Origin: JABDQA01 sp963824415
Lineage (GTDB): Bacteria > Desulfobacterota > Desulfobulbia > Desulfobulbales > Desulfocapsaceae
Reading direction: 5' to 3'
Assembly: GCA_963824415.1 (NCBI GenBank)
Contig: CAWGPM010000005.1
Coordinates: 469,450 to 533,449 of the forward strand
DNA length: 64,000 nt
In this document: positions 1-8,489 of the stretch, piece by piece
Position numbering within the stretch: the first letter of the stretch is position 1
Layout: each line of letters begins with the position of its first letter
Made by a program: the position numbers and the translations under genes
The notes under the pieces: model-generated
Seen by the model: only the letters and a program-made list of their open reading frames with translations
Databases searched by the model: none
What the model was told of the DNA's origin: nothing

Positions 1-247
1 ACTCTCATGATAACCATCCCCCCGCCTGCACCACGAATCCAATTGGCGAAAAGCAGGGGTCAAACGCGGAACAATAATCGATATCCAAACTATTCGCCAC
101 TAAAAAAGATGGACAGATGGTTGATCAAGTCGAGACCGCGCACCTTTGTCGACAGCTCAGGTCAGCGGCAGCATCGCGGATCCAAGCAATTGCTGGTGGA
201 TACGATGGATATGAACATAACCTGGTTACTTAAGCGCACGCAGTTTT
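1..247. other. Left-edge region without a recognisable gene
   Basis: No convincing coding sequence is visible here. An open frame on the plus strand lacks a recognisable family, signal or ribosome site and runs into the antisense of mlaC. The segment lies downstream of mlaC, the last gene of the mla operon, so it may hold the operon's 3' end. I see no strong hairpin with a T-run. Confidence 0.5.
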
Positions 248-868
248 TCAGTTACCCTCTTTGCCCTCGGCAAACAGCTGATTCTTCTGCTCGATGATGT
301 TGATCAAGCCCTCGTATTCTTCCTGACGCAAGATGGTCCTGAACTGTTCCATATAGTTACGTATCAGGCTTACCCCCTCGATATTGATATCGTAAACCAT
401 CCAGCGGTCATGCTCTTTTTGCATGATATAGTGCACCGGTATTTTTGAATCCTCATAGTTGATCAGCGTGGTCACCTGGGCTCTTTTGCCCTTGATTCGT
501 TCTGCCGCGAATTCGACTTCACGACCGTCATAACTCTCCAGTCTGCCGATGTAAACATTTTCCAGAAGCTTGGTCATCTGAACGACGAAATGATCTCGCT
601 GCTCCGCAGACAGGTCGTTCCAGGTACTGCCAAGTACCCGCCGGGACATCTCTCGAAAATCAAAACCACTGGAAATAGCAGCCATAATCCGCTGCCTGCG
701 CGCCTCTTTCTGCTCGTCTCCTTGCAAGCTCTGATCATCCAGAATCGAAAAAAGCTCGTCTAAAATCGGTTTCAACTGCTCGGTCGGCTCTGCCGATTCA
801 CTGTAAACGGCTGCTGTATTTATAACGAGGGCCATGCATAAGAATGCGGGCACAATCAGTTTAATCAT
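248..868 (-). CDS. mlaC: MlaC-type periplasmic phospholipid-binding protein
   Basis: 206 residues. An N-terminal signal peptide (about residues 1-25, hydrophobic stretch LIVPAFLCMALVI) is followed by the MlaC/Ttg2D domain (PF05494). Family hallmarks visible are the FDFREMSRRVLGSTW segment near residue 70 and the late YDINIEGVSLIRNY stretch near 160-175. In the Mla pathway this soluble protein ferries phospholipid between the outer-membrane MlaA complex and the inner-membrane MlaFED transporter. It is the last gene of the operon mlaE-F-D-A-C, starting 48 bp after mlaA. Length is usual for the family. Identification is firm; the direction of lipid transport cannot be read from sequence. Confidence 0.95.
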   Translation of the reverse strand: MIKLIVPAFLCMALVINTAAVYSESAEPTEQLKPILDELFSILDDQSLQGDEQKEARRQRIMAAISSGFDFREMSRRVLGSTWNDLSAEQRDHFVVQMTKLLENVYIGRLESYDGREVEFAAERIKGKRAQVTTLINYEDSKIPVHYIMQKEHDRWMVYDINIEGVSLIRNYMEQFRTILRQEEYEGLINIIEQKNQLFAEGKEGN

Positions 869-916
869 GGTTCGTCTAACTCTTTAGAAGGTTTAAGTTA
901 TTGGTATTAAATCAGA

Positions 917-1795
917 TTACGGCTTATCGATTATGGATCTGCGGTAATCGACATAGGCCTGTCGTGCGGCGACATAAGGATCCAGGGACATGCGTTTGAG
1001 TTCTTCATAAACGTCCGGACTGATAGACAACAGATTTATACGGTTTTCAACCAGATAGCCCAGATCAAACGTGAGGTTGTCTGAGATGTACGGCACCGGG
1101 TGCATATAGATATCGCCGAAGAAACCAAAGGTGTCCCTGATGTTTGACGGCCCAAAGGCCGGCAGCATAAGGTAGGGTCCTTCGCCAATTCCCCATTTGC
1201 CCAGGGTCTGGCCAAAGTCGGCCTTCCGGGGTTCGATGTTGAAATCACGATAGGCCGCATCACCCAGCCCGAACACCCCCAATGTGCTGTTGATCACAAA
1301 GCGACCCAGCACTATCCCGGCATCTTCGAATTCACCCTGAAGCAGATTGTTGATAAAACGAATCGGGGCCGCAATGTTGGCAAAAGCATTGCCCAGACAT
1401 CTCCTGATATCTTCCGGAAGCACATAACTATAGGCGTTTTTTGTCGGTTTGAGCACCCAGAAATAGAACTTGTCGTTGAAAACGAAAATAACCCGGTTCA
1501 CCGGTTCAAAGGGATCCGAGATCGGCGGCGGCGAGGGATTCAGGGTGAAATCGTCCTCGAATATAGGGTCATCGAGATACTCGACAGGATCCATCAAAAA
1601 CGGATCATTACCCAGCAGATCCGGCCCCAGGATATTCGTGTCCTTCGAATCGATCAGCAGATCGGGGTACGGGTTTTCCGGGCTGGTCTCCAGTTCCGCG
1701 CCAATGCCGGCAGCCGGACTTCGATCCAACTCGCTTGCCGCGCTTAAGGCCGGCCAGATGAATCCCAACAAAACTATCAGAAGTAATGTGCGCAT
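917..1795 (-). CDS. mlaA: MlaA (VacJ) family outer-membrane phospholipid trafficking protein, no lipobox
   Basis: 292 residues. A signal peptide (residues 1-20, ending ALSA-A) leads into an acidic, proline-rich spacer of about 70 residues. The VacJ/MlaA domain (PF04333) follows from about residue 93, beginning DPFEPVNRVIFVFND and containing the GLGD and LMLPAFGPSNIRDTFG blocks. MlaA normally sits in the outer membrane and extracts mislocalised phospholipid for MlaC. Unlike E. coli VacJ, no cysteine follows the signal sequence, so lipid anchoring is not predicted. The gene sits between mlaD and mlaC in the same operon. Confidence 0.93.
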   Translation of the reverse strand: MRTLLLIVLLGFIWPALSAASELDRSPAAGIGAELETSPENPYPDLLIDSKDTNILGPDLLGNDPFLMDPVEYLDDPIFEDDFTLNPSPPPISDPFEPVNRVIFVFNDKFYFWVLKPTKNAYSYVLPEDIRRCLGNAFANIAAPIRFINNLLQGEFEDAGIVLGRFVINSTLGVFGLGDAAYRDFNIEPRKADFGQTLGKWGIGEGPYLMLPAFGPSNIRDTFGFFGDIYMHPVPYISDNLTFDLGYLVENRINLLSISPDVYEELKRMSLDPYVAARQAYVDYRRSIIDKP

Positions 1796-1893
1796 ACCCT
1801 GCTCAAAGTAATGCAGACAAATCTGCTGAGACGATCTCGACAGCAGATAGAAAAATCTCCCTGATTAACGAAATCCGGTTATACCCCGAGTCT

Positions 1894-2343
1894 CTACTTG
1901 GCACTGCCAAAAGCAAACTTGGAGATCAGCGACTCGATATCAACCGCCGACTCCGTATCAACGATAATTTCATCCGGGGCAAAATTCTCCGGGTCCCCTC
2001 CCAACGATATCTGAATATACTTATCCCCAATGATTCCCTGAGATTTCACCGAAACAATGGAATCCAGCGGTATCTTCAGATCCTTTTCAACCCGCAGCGT
2101 AATCTGGGCATACCGGTCCTCGTTGAGCTTGATTGCTTCAACTTCACCGACGACGACGCCGGCAACCTGCACCGGGGCACCCTTTTTAACCCCGGATACA
2201 TTCTCGAATTCCGCCTCGATCGTATAGGTCGAGGTACGGGTCAGAAAGGGTACTTCACCAAGATTGAGGGCCAGGTAGACAATAGCCGCAAATCCTGCCA
2301 CCATGAATAGTCCGACAACAAACTCTGTAAACCTGTTCTGCAT
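1894..2343 (-). CDS. mlaD: MlaD, MCE-domain subunit of the phospholipid ABC transporter
   Basis: 149 residues. One N-terminal membrane anchor (residues 7-26, FVVGLFMVAGFAAIVYLAL) is followed by a single MCE domain (PF02470, about 38-116) with the typical VSGVKKGAPVQVAGVVVGEV block. MlaD forms a hexameric periplasmic ring on the MlaE permease and passes lipid to or from MlaC. It lies 12 bp downstream of mlaF, so it is translated from the same message. The short C-terminus is normal for the family. Confidence 0.95.
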   Translation of the reverse strand: MQNRFTEFVVGLFMVAGFAAIVYLALNLGEVPFLTRTSTYTIEAEFENVSGVKKGAPVQVAGVVVGEVEAIKLNEDRYAQITLRVEKDLKIPLDSIVSVKSQGIIGDKYIQISLGGDPENFAPDEIIVDTESAVDIESLISKFAFGSAK

Positions 2344-2355
2344 AATCTGTCCTGC

Positions 2356-3147
2356 CTATTCGACTGATCTCGGGCGAAAATCCTGTTTCGCATCGCCCAT
2401 CATTTTGTCAACGAAGTCTTTTATATGCGGCTTGCTAGAACATTGTATCTCATCGAGACTGTTAAACACATCGATTTTTCCCTGATGAAGAATAATCACC
2501 TGGTCTGCCAGGCTGAAAACTCTTGGGATATCGTGGCTGACGATAACCGAAGTAAAACCCAGTTTCTGTTGGGTTCTGGCAAACAGCTCATATATTTCAT
2601 GGGTCATCACCGGGTCCAGCCCGGTGGTGGGCTCGTCGAAAAGCATGATCTTCGGATCGAGTTGCAGGGCGCGGGCAAGTCCTACTCGTTTTTTCATACC
2701 ACCACTCAATTGAGCCGGAAATTTTTCTTCATGGCCCTCGAGGTCCAGGCTGGCCAGACTCTCACTTACCCGCTCTTCAATCTGCTTTGGGTTCAATGCT
2801 GTCCGCTCCCGCAAAGGCAGGGCCACGTTGTCGAACACACTCATCGAATCGAACAGGGCGGCACCCTGAAACAACACCCCGAAATCGGTTCTCAAGGTTT
2901 CCAGCCGGCGCCCCCTGAGGCGGGTCACATCGACATCGCCCACCAGAATTTTTCCGCCGTCCGCCCGGAGCAGCCCGAGGATCAATTTCAGGGTAACACT
3001 CTTACCCTGGCCGCTGCCACCGGCAATGACCGTCGTTTTGCCCGCAGGTATCGAGAAACTGACCCCATCGAGCACCTTCTGAGAAAGGCCGTCCCTGCTG
3101 GCAAAACCCTTCGAAACATCGATAAATTCTATGGCTGTTTCGATCAT
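2356..3147 (-). CDS. mlaF: MlaF, ATPase of the phospholipid ABC transporter
   Basis: 263 residues with all ABC ATPase motifs: Walker A GGSGQGKS (about 43-50), signature LSGGMKKRVGLARAL (about 147-161), Walker B IMLFDEPTTGLDP, and the switch histidine in VIVSHD. It powers the Mla transporter at the inner face of the cytoplasmic membrane. A longer open frame extends 50 codons upstream, but that part lies inside mlaE and shows no ABC homology. The ATG at 3145-3147 overlaps the mlaE stop in an ATGA, which fits translational coupling, so I use it as the start. Confidence 0.96.
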   Translation of the reverse strand: MIETAIEFIDVSKGFASRDGLSQKVLDGVSFSIPAGKTTVIAGGSGQGKSVTLKLILGLLRADGGKILVGDVDVTRLRGRRLETLRTDFGVLFQGAALFDSMSVFDNVALPLRERTALNPKQIEERVSESLASLDLEGHEEKFPAQLSGGMKKRVGLARALQLDPKIMLFDEPTTGLDPVMTHEIYELFARTQQKLGFTSVIVSHDIPRVFSLADQVIILHQGKIDVFNSLDEIQCSSKPHIKDFVDKMMGDAKQDFRPRSVE

Positions 3148-3962
3148 AGCAGAATCGCCGTCAGGAGGTAATCGAAAATCAGTACCGAAATCGAAGACAT
3201 GACCACCGCCTGGGTCGTCACCCGGCTGACACTTTCCGCCCCGAACCCGGCGCCACGGATCTGTAGGACGAAATAGCCGCGGCCGGTGGATATCCATACC
3301 ACCAGCAGCGCAAACACGAATGACTTGACCACCCCGAGCCAGATATCATGATTGGTAACGCTGGAACGCATGCCTTCCAGGTAGCTGCCCGGATTGACTC
3401 CCATCAACAGCACCCCGGAGATATATCCGCCACCGATGCCAATCAGATCGAAAAAGACCGTGAGCAGCGGCACCGAAACGATAACCGCCAGGAACTTGGG
3501 CGAAATCAGAAACCTGAACGGATCGATCGCCATACATTCCAGCGCATCGATCTGCTCGGAAATGCGCATGATACCGAGCTCAGCACACATTGCAGAACCG
3601 GCTCTACCGGCCACCATCAGGGCAGTCAGTACCGGTCCAAGTTCCATGATGAGGGTCAGTGAAACGGCCGAGCCGAGCATTCCTTCGGCCCCGAATTTAC
3701 TGAGCGAATAATAGCCCTGCAGGCCAAGTACCATACCGGTTGAAATGGCGGTAAAAAAGATAACCAGAAAAGAGCCGGCGCCGACAAAATGTATCTGCTT
3801 GATGACTTCGGCAAATCTGAACGGCCGTCTGAACAGGCCGATAATCGACTGGAGCAGAAACAGCGCCATGCGGCCGAGATCGTTAAGCGTGTAGAGCGTG
3901 GCATCGCCAAGACGAACCAACGGATTGTTTTTTACTGACAATAGCTGCATGGTCGATACCAA
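3144..3962 (-). CDS. mlaE: MlaE, permease of the phospholipid ABC transporter
   Basis: 272 residues, MlaE permease family (PF02405). About five to six hydrophobic segments are visible. The diagnostic cytoplasmic loop ELGPVLTALMVAGRAGSAMC is followed by AELGIMRISEQIDALECMA (about residues 120-160). It is the membrane subunit that pairs with the MlaF ATPase and carries MlaD. It is the first gene of the operon and overlaps mlaF by 4 bp. The start used is the upstream ATG of MVSTMQLLS; the internal ATG four codons later is an alternative. Confidence 0.95.
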   Translation of the reverse strand: MVSTMQLLSVKNNPLVRLGDATLYTLNDLGRMALFLLQSIIGLFRRPFRFAEVIKQIHFVGAGSFLVIFFTAISTGMVLGLQGYYSLSKFGAEGMLGSAVSLTLIMELGPVLTALMVAGRAGSAMCAELGIMRISEQIDALECMAIDPFRFLISPKFLAVIVSVPLLTVFFDLIGIGGGYISGVLLMGVNPGSYLEGMRSSVTNHDIWLGVVKSFVFALLVVWISTGRGYFVLQIRGAGFGAESVSRVTTQAVVMSSISVLIFDYLLTAILL

Positions 3963-4181
3963 TTATTTCCGGAAAACAGCCCTGCAGGCGCCGAACGCCT
4001 CCATACGGCCACATCTCCGGCCGAACTGGTCTGGGTGGCCGGATGTCATAATGAACGTCGCAATAGTAAGACATATGGTTACAAAGTCAACCAATGTCAC
4101 CCGCCGCAGAAAGCAACGTTTACCGGTTTTCAGCCGGAGCCAAAAAGCCTGCGCAGGACCGCCTGCAGGGTATAAAACGTG

Positions 4182-5237
4182 TTAGTGTTTACGGGGATCG
4201 AACGCCTCGCGCAGCGCTTCGCCGATGAAAATCAGCAGCACCAGGCTGCCCACCAGTACGACAAAGGTCGACAGCGAAAGCCACCAGGCCTCGATATTAG
4301 CCTTCCCCTGGGCCAGTAATTCTCCGAGACTCGGTGTTGAAGGAGGCACCCCGAGACCGAGAAAATCGAGACTGGTCAAGGCCAGGATCGAAGCCGACAT
4401 GCGAAACGGCAGGAAGGTGATCACCGGGGTCAAACCGTTGGGCAGCAGATGGCGCGACATGATAACCAGATTGCTTACCCCCAGCGCCTGGGCGGCCCGG
4501 ACATAATCCATATTCCTGCCGCGCAGAAATTCAGCCCGAACATAGTCGGAGAGCCCCATCCAGCTGAACAGCGAAAGTAGAATAAGCAGCAGCAACACAC
4601 TGGGCTCGAACATCGAAGCGAAAATGATCAACAGGTAGAGCTCGGGCATCGCCCCCCATATCTCGATAAAGCGTTGAAAAAAAAGATCTGTACGACCACC
4701 GAAATAGCCCTGTACCGCCCCGAACACAATGCCGACGGCTGTACCGGCTGCAGTCAGGACAAAACCGAAAATGATGCTCAACCTGAAGCCATAAAGCAGC
4801 CGGGCAAACACGTCGCGGCCCCGGTCATCGGTGCCCAGGATATTGTCCCTGGTGGGCGGAGACGGCACCGGACCGTCAACCTGGAAGTTGATGGTGTCAA
4901 ACGAATGGCGGTTGAGCGGAAAATAGGCTCTGTTGCCTTCCCGGCCCATCAATTCCTGAAAAAACGGGTCCCGGTAATCGGTCTCGGTCTCGAAGATGCC
5001 GCCGAAGGCGGTCTCCGGATAGCTTTTCACCAGAGGGAAGAAATAAGTCCCCTGATAGATAACCAGAAACGGTTTATCGTTGCTGATCAGTTCCGCCCCG
5101 AGGCTGATAACAAAGAGCAGGGAAAAGACAATCAGGCTGTAAAAACCCCGCCGGTTTTTTCTGAACCTGAGCCACCTGCGTCGCCCCGGGGAAATCACCG
5201 GCACCGCTGCCTGCCTTTTTGTATCAATTATCGACAC
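4182..5237 (-). CDS. yejE: Oligopeptide-type ABC transporter permease, YejE-like
   Basis: 351 residues. The binding-protein-dependent permease fold (BPD_transp_1) has the N-terminal OppC-type extension starting near RRFRKNRRGFYSLIVFSLL, the periplasmic loop NILGTDDRGRDVFARLLYG (about 135-153), and the EAA loop EFLRGRNMDYVRAAQALGVS. This matches YejE of the YejABEF (microcin C/oligopeptide) importer. It overlaps yejB by 14 bp. No binding protein (YejA) or ATPase (YejF) gene lies beside it, so the partners must be encoded elsewhere or the system is incomplete. Confidence 0.9.
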   Translation of the reverse strand: MSIIDTKRQAAVPVISPGRRRWLRFRKNRRGFYSLIVFSLLFVISLGAELISNDKPFLVIYQGTYFFPLVKSYPETAFGGIFETETDYRDPFFQELMGREGNRAYFPLNRHSFDTINFQVDGPVPSPPTRDNILGTDDRGRDVFARLLYGFRLSIIFGFVLTAAGTAVGIVFGAVQGYFGGRTDLFFQRFIEIWGAMPELYLLIIFASMFEPSVLLLLILLSLFSWMGLSDYVRAEFLRGRNMDYVRAAQALGVSNLVIMSRHLLPNGLTPVITFLPFRMSASILALTSLDFLGLGVPPSTPSLGELLAQGKANIEAWWLSLSTFVVLVGSLVLLIFIGEALREAFDPRKH

Positions 5238-6276
5238 GGCTGAAACTGATGCGGGGGTCTACCGCAACATAGCTGAGATCGGAGAGCAGCCTGCCCACCA
5301 GACCGATGATGGAGAAGAAGTAAAGGGTGCCAAGCACCACCGGGTAATCGCGGTTCAAAACCGACTGATAGGCCAGCAGTCCCATACCCTCGAGTGAGAA
5401 AATTGTCTCGATCAACAGGCTCCCGGTAAAGAAAGCGCCGATGAAATAGCCTGGAAAACCGGTGATGATCGGGATGATTGCATTTCTGAAAACGTGTTTG
5501 AACAATACGCTGCGCTCATCCAGCCCTTTGGCCCGTGCGGTCAGGACATAGTGTTTGTTGATCTCCTCGAGAAATGAATTTTTGGTCAGCATGGTCATGA
5601 CCGCCAGACTGCCTACCGCGCTTGAAAAAATCGGCAGTGCCATATGCCATAGATAGTCAAGAATCTTCGAGATCAGAGACAGCTCCGACCAGTTATCCGA
5701 AACCAGTCCGCGCAATGGAAAGATTGAAAGAAAACTGCCGCCGCCAAACAGCACGATCAGCGTAATGCCCAGCACAAAACCCGGAATCGCATAGCCGATC
5801 AGGATCACCGTGCTGCTCAGGATATCAAAACTGCTGCCGTCTCGTACCGCCTTGGCAATACCCAGCGGAATGCAGACCCCGTAAACAATCAGGAAGGTCC
5901 ACAGGCCAAGCGACATAGACACCGGTAGACGCGAGATAACCAGAGCGGAGACATCCTGCTGGTAATAATAGGAGGTGCCGAAATCAAATCGCAGATATCG
6001 GCCCATCATCGCAAAAAACCGCTGCACCGGCGGCTGATCGAAGCCATAGAGCTGCTTCAGCTCATCGAGGCGCTGCTCATCGAGCCCCATGTCTCCGCGA
6101 TATGACGAACTGTCTGAACTGCTTTCGGCACCGGCAAGACCGTGGCCTTCGATCTCCGCAACCAGTTTTTCCACCGGGCCCCCGGGTACAAACTGGGTCA
6201 CCGCAAAGGTAATCAGCATGATGCCGAACAGGGTGGGAATCATCAGAGCGACACGTTTCAGGATATAGACAAACAT
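5224..6276 (-). CDS. yejB: Oligopeptide-type ABC transporter permease, YejB-like
   Basis: 350 residues from the ATG of MFVYILKRVALMIPTLFGIM, the classic start of DppB/OppB/YejB permeases. A further 27 in-frame codons upstream are unlikely to be translated. About six membrane segments are visible. The EAA loop is represented by YVLTARAKGLDERSVLFKHVFRNA, and the long periplasmic loop with QFVPGGPVEKLVAEIEG is typical of YejB. It probably forms a heterodimeric channel with YejE. It is the first gene of the two-gene minus-strand unit, divergent from rnd. Confidence 0.92.
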   Translation of the reverse strand: MFVYILKRVALMIPTLFGIMLITFAVTQFVPGGPVEKLVAEIEGHGLAGAESSSDSSSYRGDMGLDEQRLDELKQLYGFDQPPVQRFFAMMGRYLRFDFGTSYYYQQDVSALVISRLPVSMSLGLWTFLIVYGVCIPLGIAKAVRDGSSFDILSSTVILIGYAIPGFVLGITLIVLFGGGSFLSIFPLRGLVSDNWSELSLISKILDYLWHMALPIFSSAVGSLAVMTMLTKNSFLEEINKHYVLTARAKGLDERSVLFKHVFRNAIIPIITGFPGYFIGAFFTGSLLIETIFSLEGMGLLAYQSVLNRDYPVVLGTLYFFSIIGLVGRLLSDLSYVAVDPRISFSRVDN

Positions 6277-6631
6277 AGGATGTTTACGCGATGAATGTTT
6301 GAGCTCGTGCAAATTCAGCTGATTGTCTGCATTACACGGGAGCGAGTCTTGCCGCAACCGCCATCACTATAGTACGATTTAGCGCTCCACGGCCAGAGGA
6401 AAAATCAGGCCGGGGGAGCCCTTGTAGTTCCCCTCCCGAATCGGATTCATGTCCACCGCAGACCAAGAAAGTATTGCGGTTACAATCGAATTTTATTACA
6501 GCTTGATTCACTGGGAACACCGTATCGGCCGTGTTTATAGCAACCATTGCACAGACCAGCATTAAGAAGAGCTGCAGCAATGGCGGCGCGCCCCGGATAT
6601 GAATAAAGGCAGAGGAAAAAAGAGACAGCCC
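6277..6631. other. Divergent intergenic region between yejB and rnd
   Basis: This stretch separates two divergent genes and must hold promoters in both directions. I cannot point to a convincing -35/-10 pair. An antisense open frame extending from rnd across it encodes a hydrophobic patch but no recognisable domain, and I do not call it a gene. Confidence 0.4.
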
Positions 6632-7738
6632 ATGATCAGCACCGCTCAAGAATTTCAAGAGCTCATCGCCCGGGCCATGCGAACCGATTGTGTCGGACTG
6701 GACACCGAGTTCGTCTGGGAACGCACCTATTACCCGAATCTGGGACTGATCCAGCTCGCTCTTTCCGATGAAGAATGTTTTTTGATCGACCCGATGGCAA
6801 TTGATGACCTCTCTGTACTCGGTGAACTGCTCAGCAACAGAAAAGTGGTCAAGATTCTGCACGATGCCCCCCAGGATCTGACGATCCTGAGCCGCGCCAC
6901 CGGAGCCATCCCCAGAAACATTTTCGACACCAGGGTGGCGGCTGGTTTTTCCGGTTTGTCCTCGACCATCTCTCTGGCCGATCTGATTGCCGCTTTGCTC
7001 GATATCGATCTGAAGAAAACCCAGACCAGAACAGACTGGCTCAAACGTCCGCTGGATGAAAAGCAGATTTCATATGCCCTTGATGACGTTCGCTATCTCA
7101 GGGCCCTGCGGGTTCTTCTGCTCAGCCGGATTGTCGTTCCGGAGATCAGGGAGTGGCTCAAAGAAGAACTCTCGGCCGCTGACCGTGCCGACACTCTCGT
7201 CGGGATCGATGATCAACAGCGCTTTCTCAGGATCAAGGGCAGCGGCTCTCTGGATCCTGTTGCGCTCTCGATCTTAAAGGAACTGGCCACCTGGAGAGAG
7301 CAGGAGGCACGACATATCAACCGGCCCCGCGGGCATGTTATCGCCGACAATATACTGCTCAATATCGCTCGGGACAGGATCGACTCCATCGAGAAGCTGA
7401 AACAATCGGCGCTGCTGTCGGCCAAGAAGCTCAGGCGCTACGACCAGAAGATCATCAACTGCGTAAAAACTGGGCTGTCGGTTGAGGCAGAGGACCGGCC
7501 GGAACCCAGGCGCCCCTTGCGGCTCAATGCCAGGGAAAAGAAAGCCTATGAGCGGCTCAGCAGTTTCGTAGCGCTCAAATGCGAGCTGCAGGGCCTGGAC
7601 CCTGCCCTGATTGCCACCACATCCGAGCTGAAACAACTGGCGAAAAATATCGACACCCCCGGCAGTCCACTGCCTGAAAAACTCACCGGCGGCTGGCGCA
7701 AGACGTTTCTGGAGGAATTTTTCCGGCAGCGGCGCTGA
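6632..7738 (+). CDS. rnd: Ribonuclease D
   Basis: 368 residues from ATG 6632; an ATG 33 bp earlier (6599) is also possible. The 3'-5' exonuclease domain (about 1-180) shows the DEDDy residues: LDTEFVWERTYYP (Exo I), ILHDAPQDLTIL (Exo II) and the late YALDDVRYL (Exo III, with Tyr). An HRDC domain follows at about 200-275, including LATWREQEARHINRPRGHVI. RNase D trims tRNA and other stable RNA 3' ends. I favour 6632 because family members begin about 20-25 residues before DTEF. It is monocistronic, followed by a palindromic repeat. Confidence 0.93.
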   Translation: MISTAQEFQELIARAMRTDCVGLDTEFVWERTYYPNLGLIQLALSDEECFLIDPMAIDDLSVLGELLSNRKVVKILHDAPQDLTILSRATGAIPRNIFDTRVAAGFSGLSSTISLADLIAALLDIDLKKTQTRTDWLKRPLDEKQISYALDDVRYLRALRVLLLSRIVVPEIREWLKEELSAADRADTLVGIDDQQRFLRIKGSGSLDPVALSILKELATWREQEARHINRPRGHVIADNILLNIARDRIDSIEKLKQSALLSAKKLRRYDQKIINCVKTGLSVEAEDRPEPRRPLRLNAREKKAYERLSSFVALKCELQGLDPALIATTSELKQLAKNIDTPGSPLPEKLTGGWRKTFLEEFFRQRR

Positions 7739-7764
7739 GCGCAGTTTCTGGGCCACTGACTGAT

Positions 7765-7905
7765 GAGCCTTTTGCAAAATGAGGATTTTCGTCCAAAAGC
7801 AAGGCATGAGAAAAATTTTAACGCAGGCATATACTTAATATTCCGAGGATAAAATTTTCAGCATAACGCAGAGTTTGGGCGAAAAGTACGTTTTGCAAGT
7901 GGCTC
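7765..7905. repeat. 141-bp imperfect palindromic element (MITE-like)
   Basis: The two ends are imperfect inverted repeats. The left arm starts GAGCCTTTTGCAAAATGAGG and the complement of the right arm starts GAGCCACTTGCAAAACGTAC. Matching continues inward through TTTTCG-CC and GAAAA(A)TTTTA blocks to a centre near 7833. It could fold as one long hairpin. There is no coding capacity. Such short palindromes are typical of non-autonomous mobile repeats, but this is the only copy I see in the window. Confidence 0.65.
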
Positions 7906-7949
7906 TGATTCTTCGTGTTCATTTGATTCATCCCCGACGCATCCAGCCA

Positions 7950-8234
7950 ATGAGCTCGTTTGAAAGACTTTTAGTAATTTCCACACTTGTCTGCATCACC
8001 GGATTGGCTATGATCCTGGCCTTATATCCTGATTCACACTCGATAGCGATCCTGCTGCCGTTATCCCTGGTCGGCATTATCTGCAACGCGGTGCTGCTCT
8101 TTGTGGTGTTCAAGGATATTTTCACCCGCAAGTTCAACAAGAGTTCCACCCGCTATTTCTGGGCCCTGCTGATTTTTCTCTTTATGCCGGCCATCCTCGT
8201 CTATCTTCCCATACACGGTTTCAAATCGAGGTAA
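7950..8234 (+). CDS. Small three-helix membrane protein of unknown function
   Basis: 94 residues from the ATG of MSSFERLLV. The open frame begins at 7875 inside the palindromic element, so the upstream ATG is unlikely. Three hydrophobic helices are visible: about residues 5-25 (LVISTLVCITGLAMILAL), 32-56 and 70-88 (FWALLIFLFMPAILVYLPI), with a basic loop between the last two (FTRKFNKSSTR). I recognise no family. There is no clear ribosome site, but the helix pattern and the charged loops look protein-like. Confidence 0.6.
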   Translation: MSSFERLLVISTLVCITGLAMILALYPDSHSIAILLPLSLVGIICNAVLLFVVFKDIFTRKFNKSSTRYFWALLIFLFMPAILVYLPIHGFKSR

Positions 8235-8489
8235 TCACTGAAGCTCGTCGCAGCTATATCATGCGAAGCTCCGGCAGCATGACCGCACTGCTGCAAAAAC
8301 AGCAATACGTTAGGTTGTTCCGTTCTTGACTTCTCGATAAAATCGAAGTATTTTTGACATCTTTTGATTTTAGAAATCCAGCCATTTATCGGCAATTTGT
8401 GTGATTTCGTATTTTTATCGAGTGTTTACGGGTGGAGTGTGCCCATTTTATAGCAACTGTACTGAGTAGTTTTATTATTTCATACATCC
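8235..8489. promoter_or_regulatory. AT-rich leader region upstream of ffh
   Basis: 255 bp without a gene, markedly AT-rich in its second half. A TTGACA hexamer lies at 8354-8359, but I see no good -10 box at the expected spacing, so the ffh promoter is only presumed to be here. No hairpin followed by a T-run was found. Confidence 0.3.

Noticed and set aside
7..297. Plus-strand open frame of 96 codons at the left edge
   Set aside because: No family, signal or ribosome site, composition not protein-like, and it overlaps the mlaC stop region.
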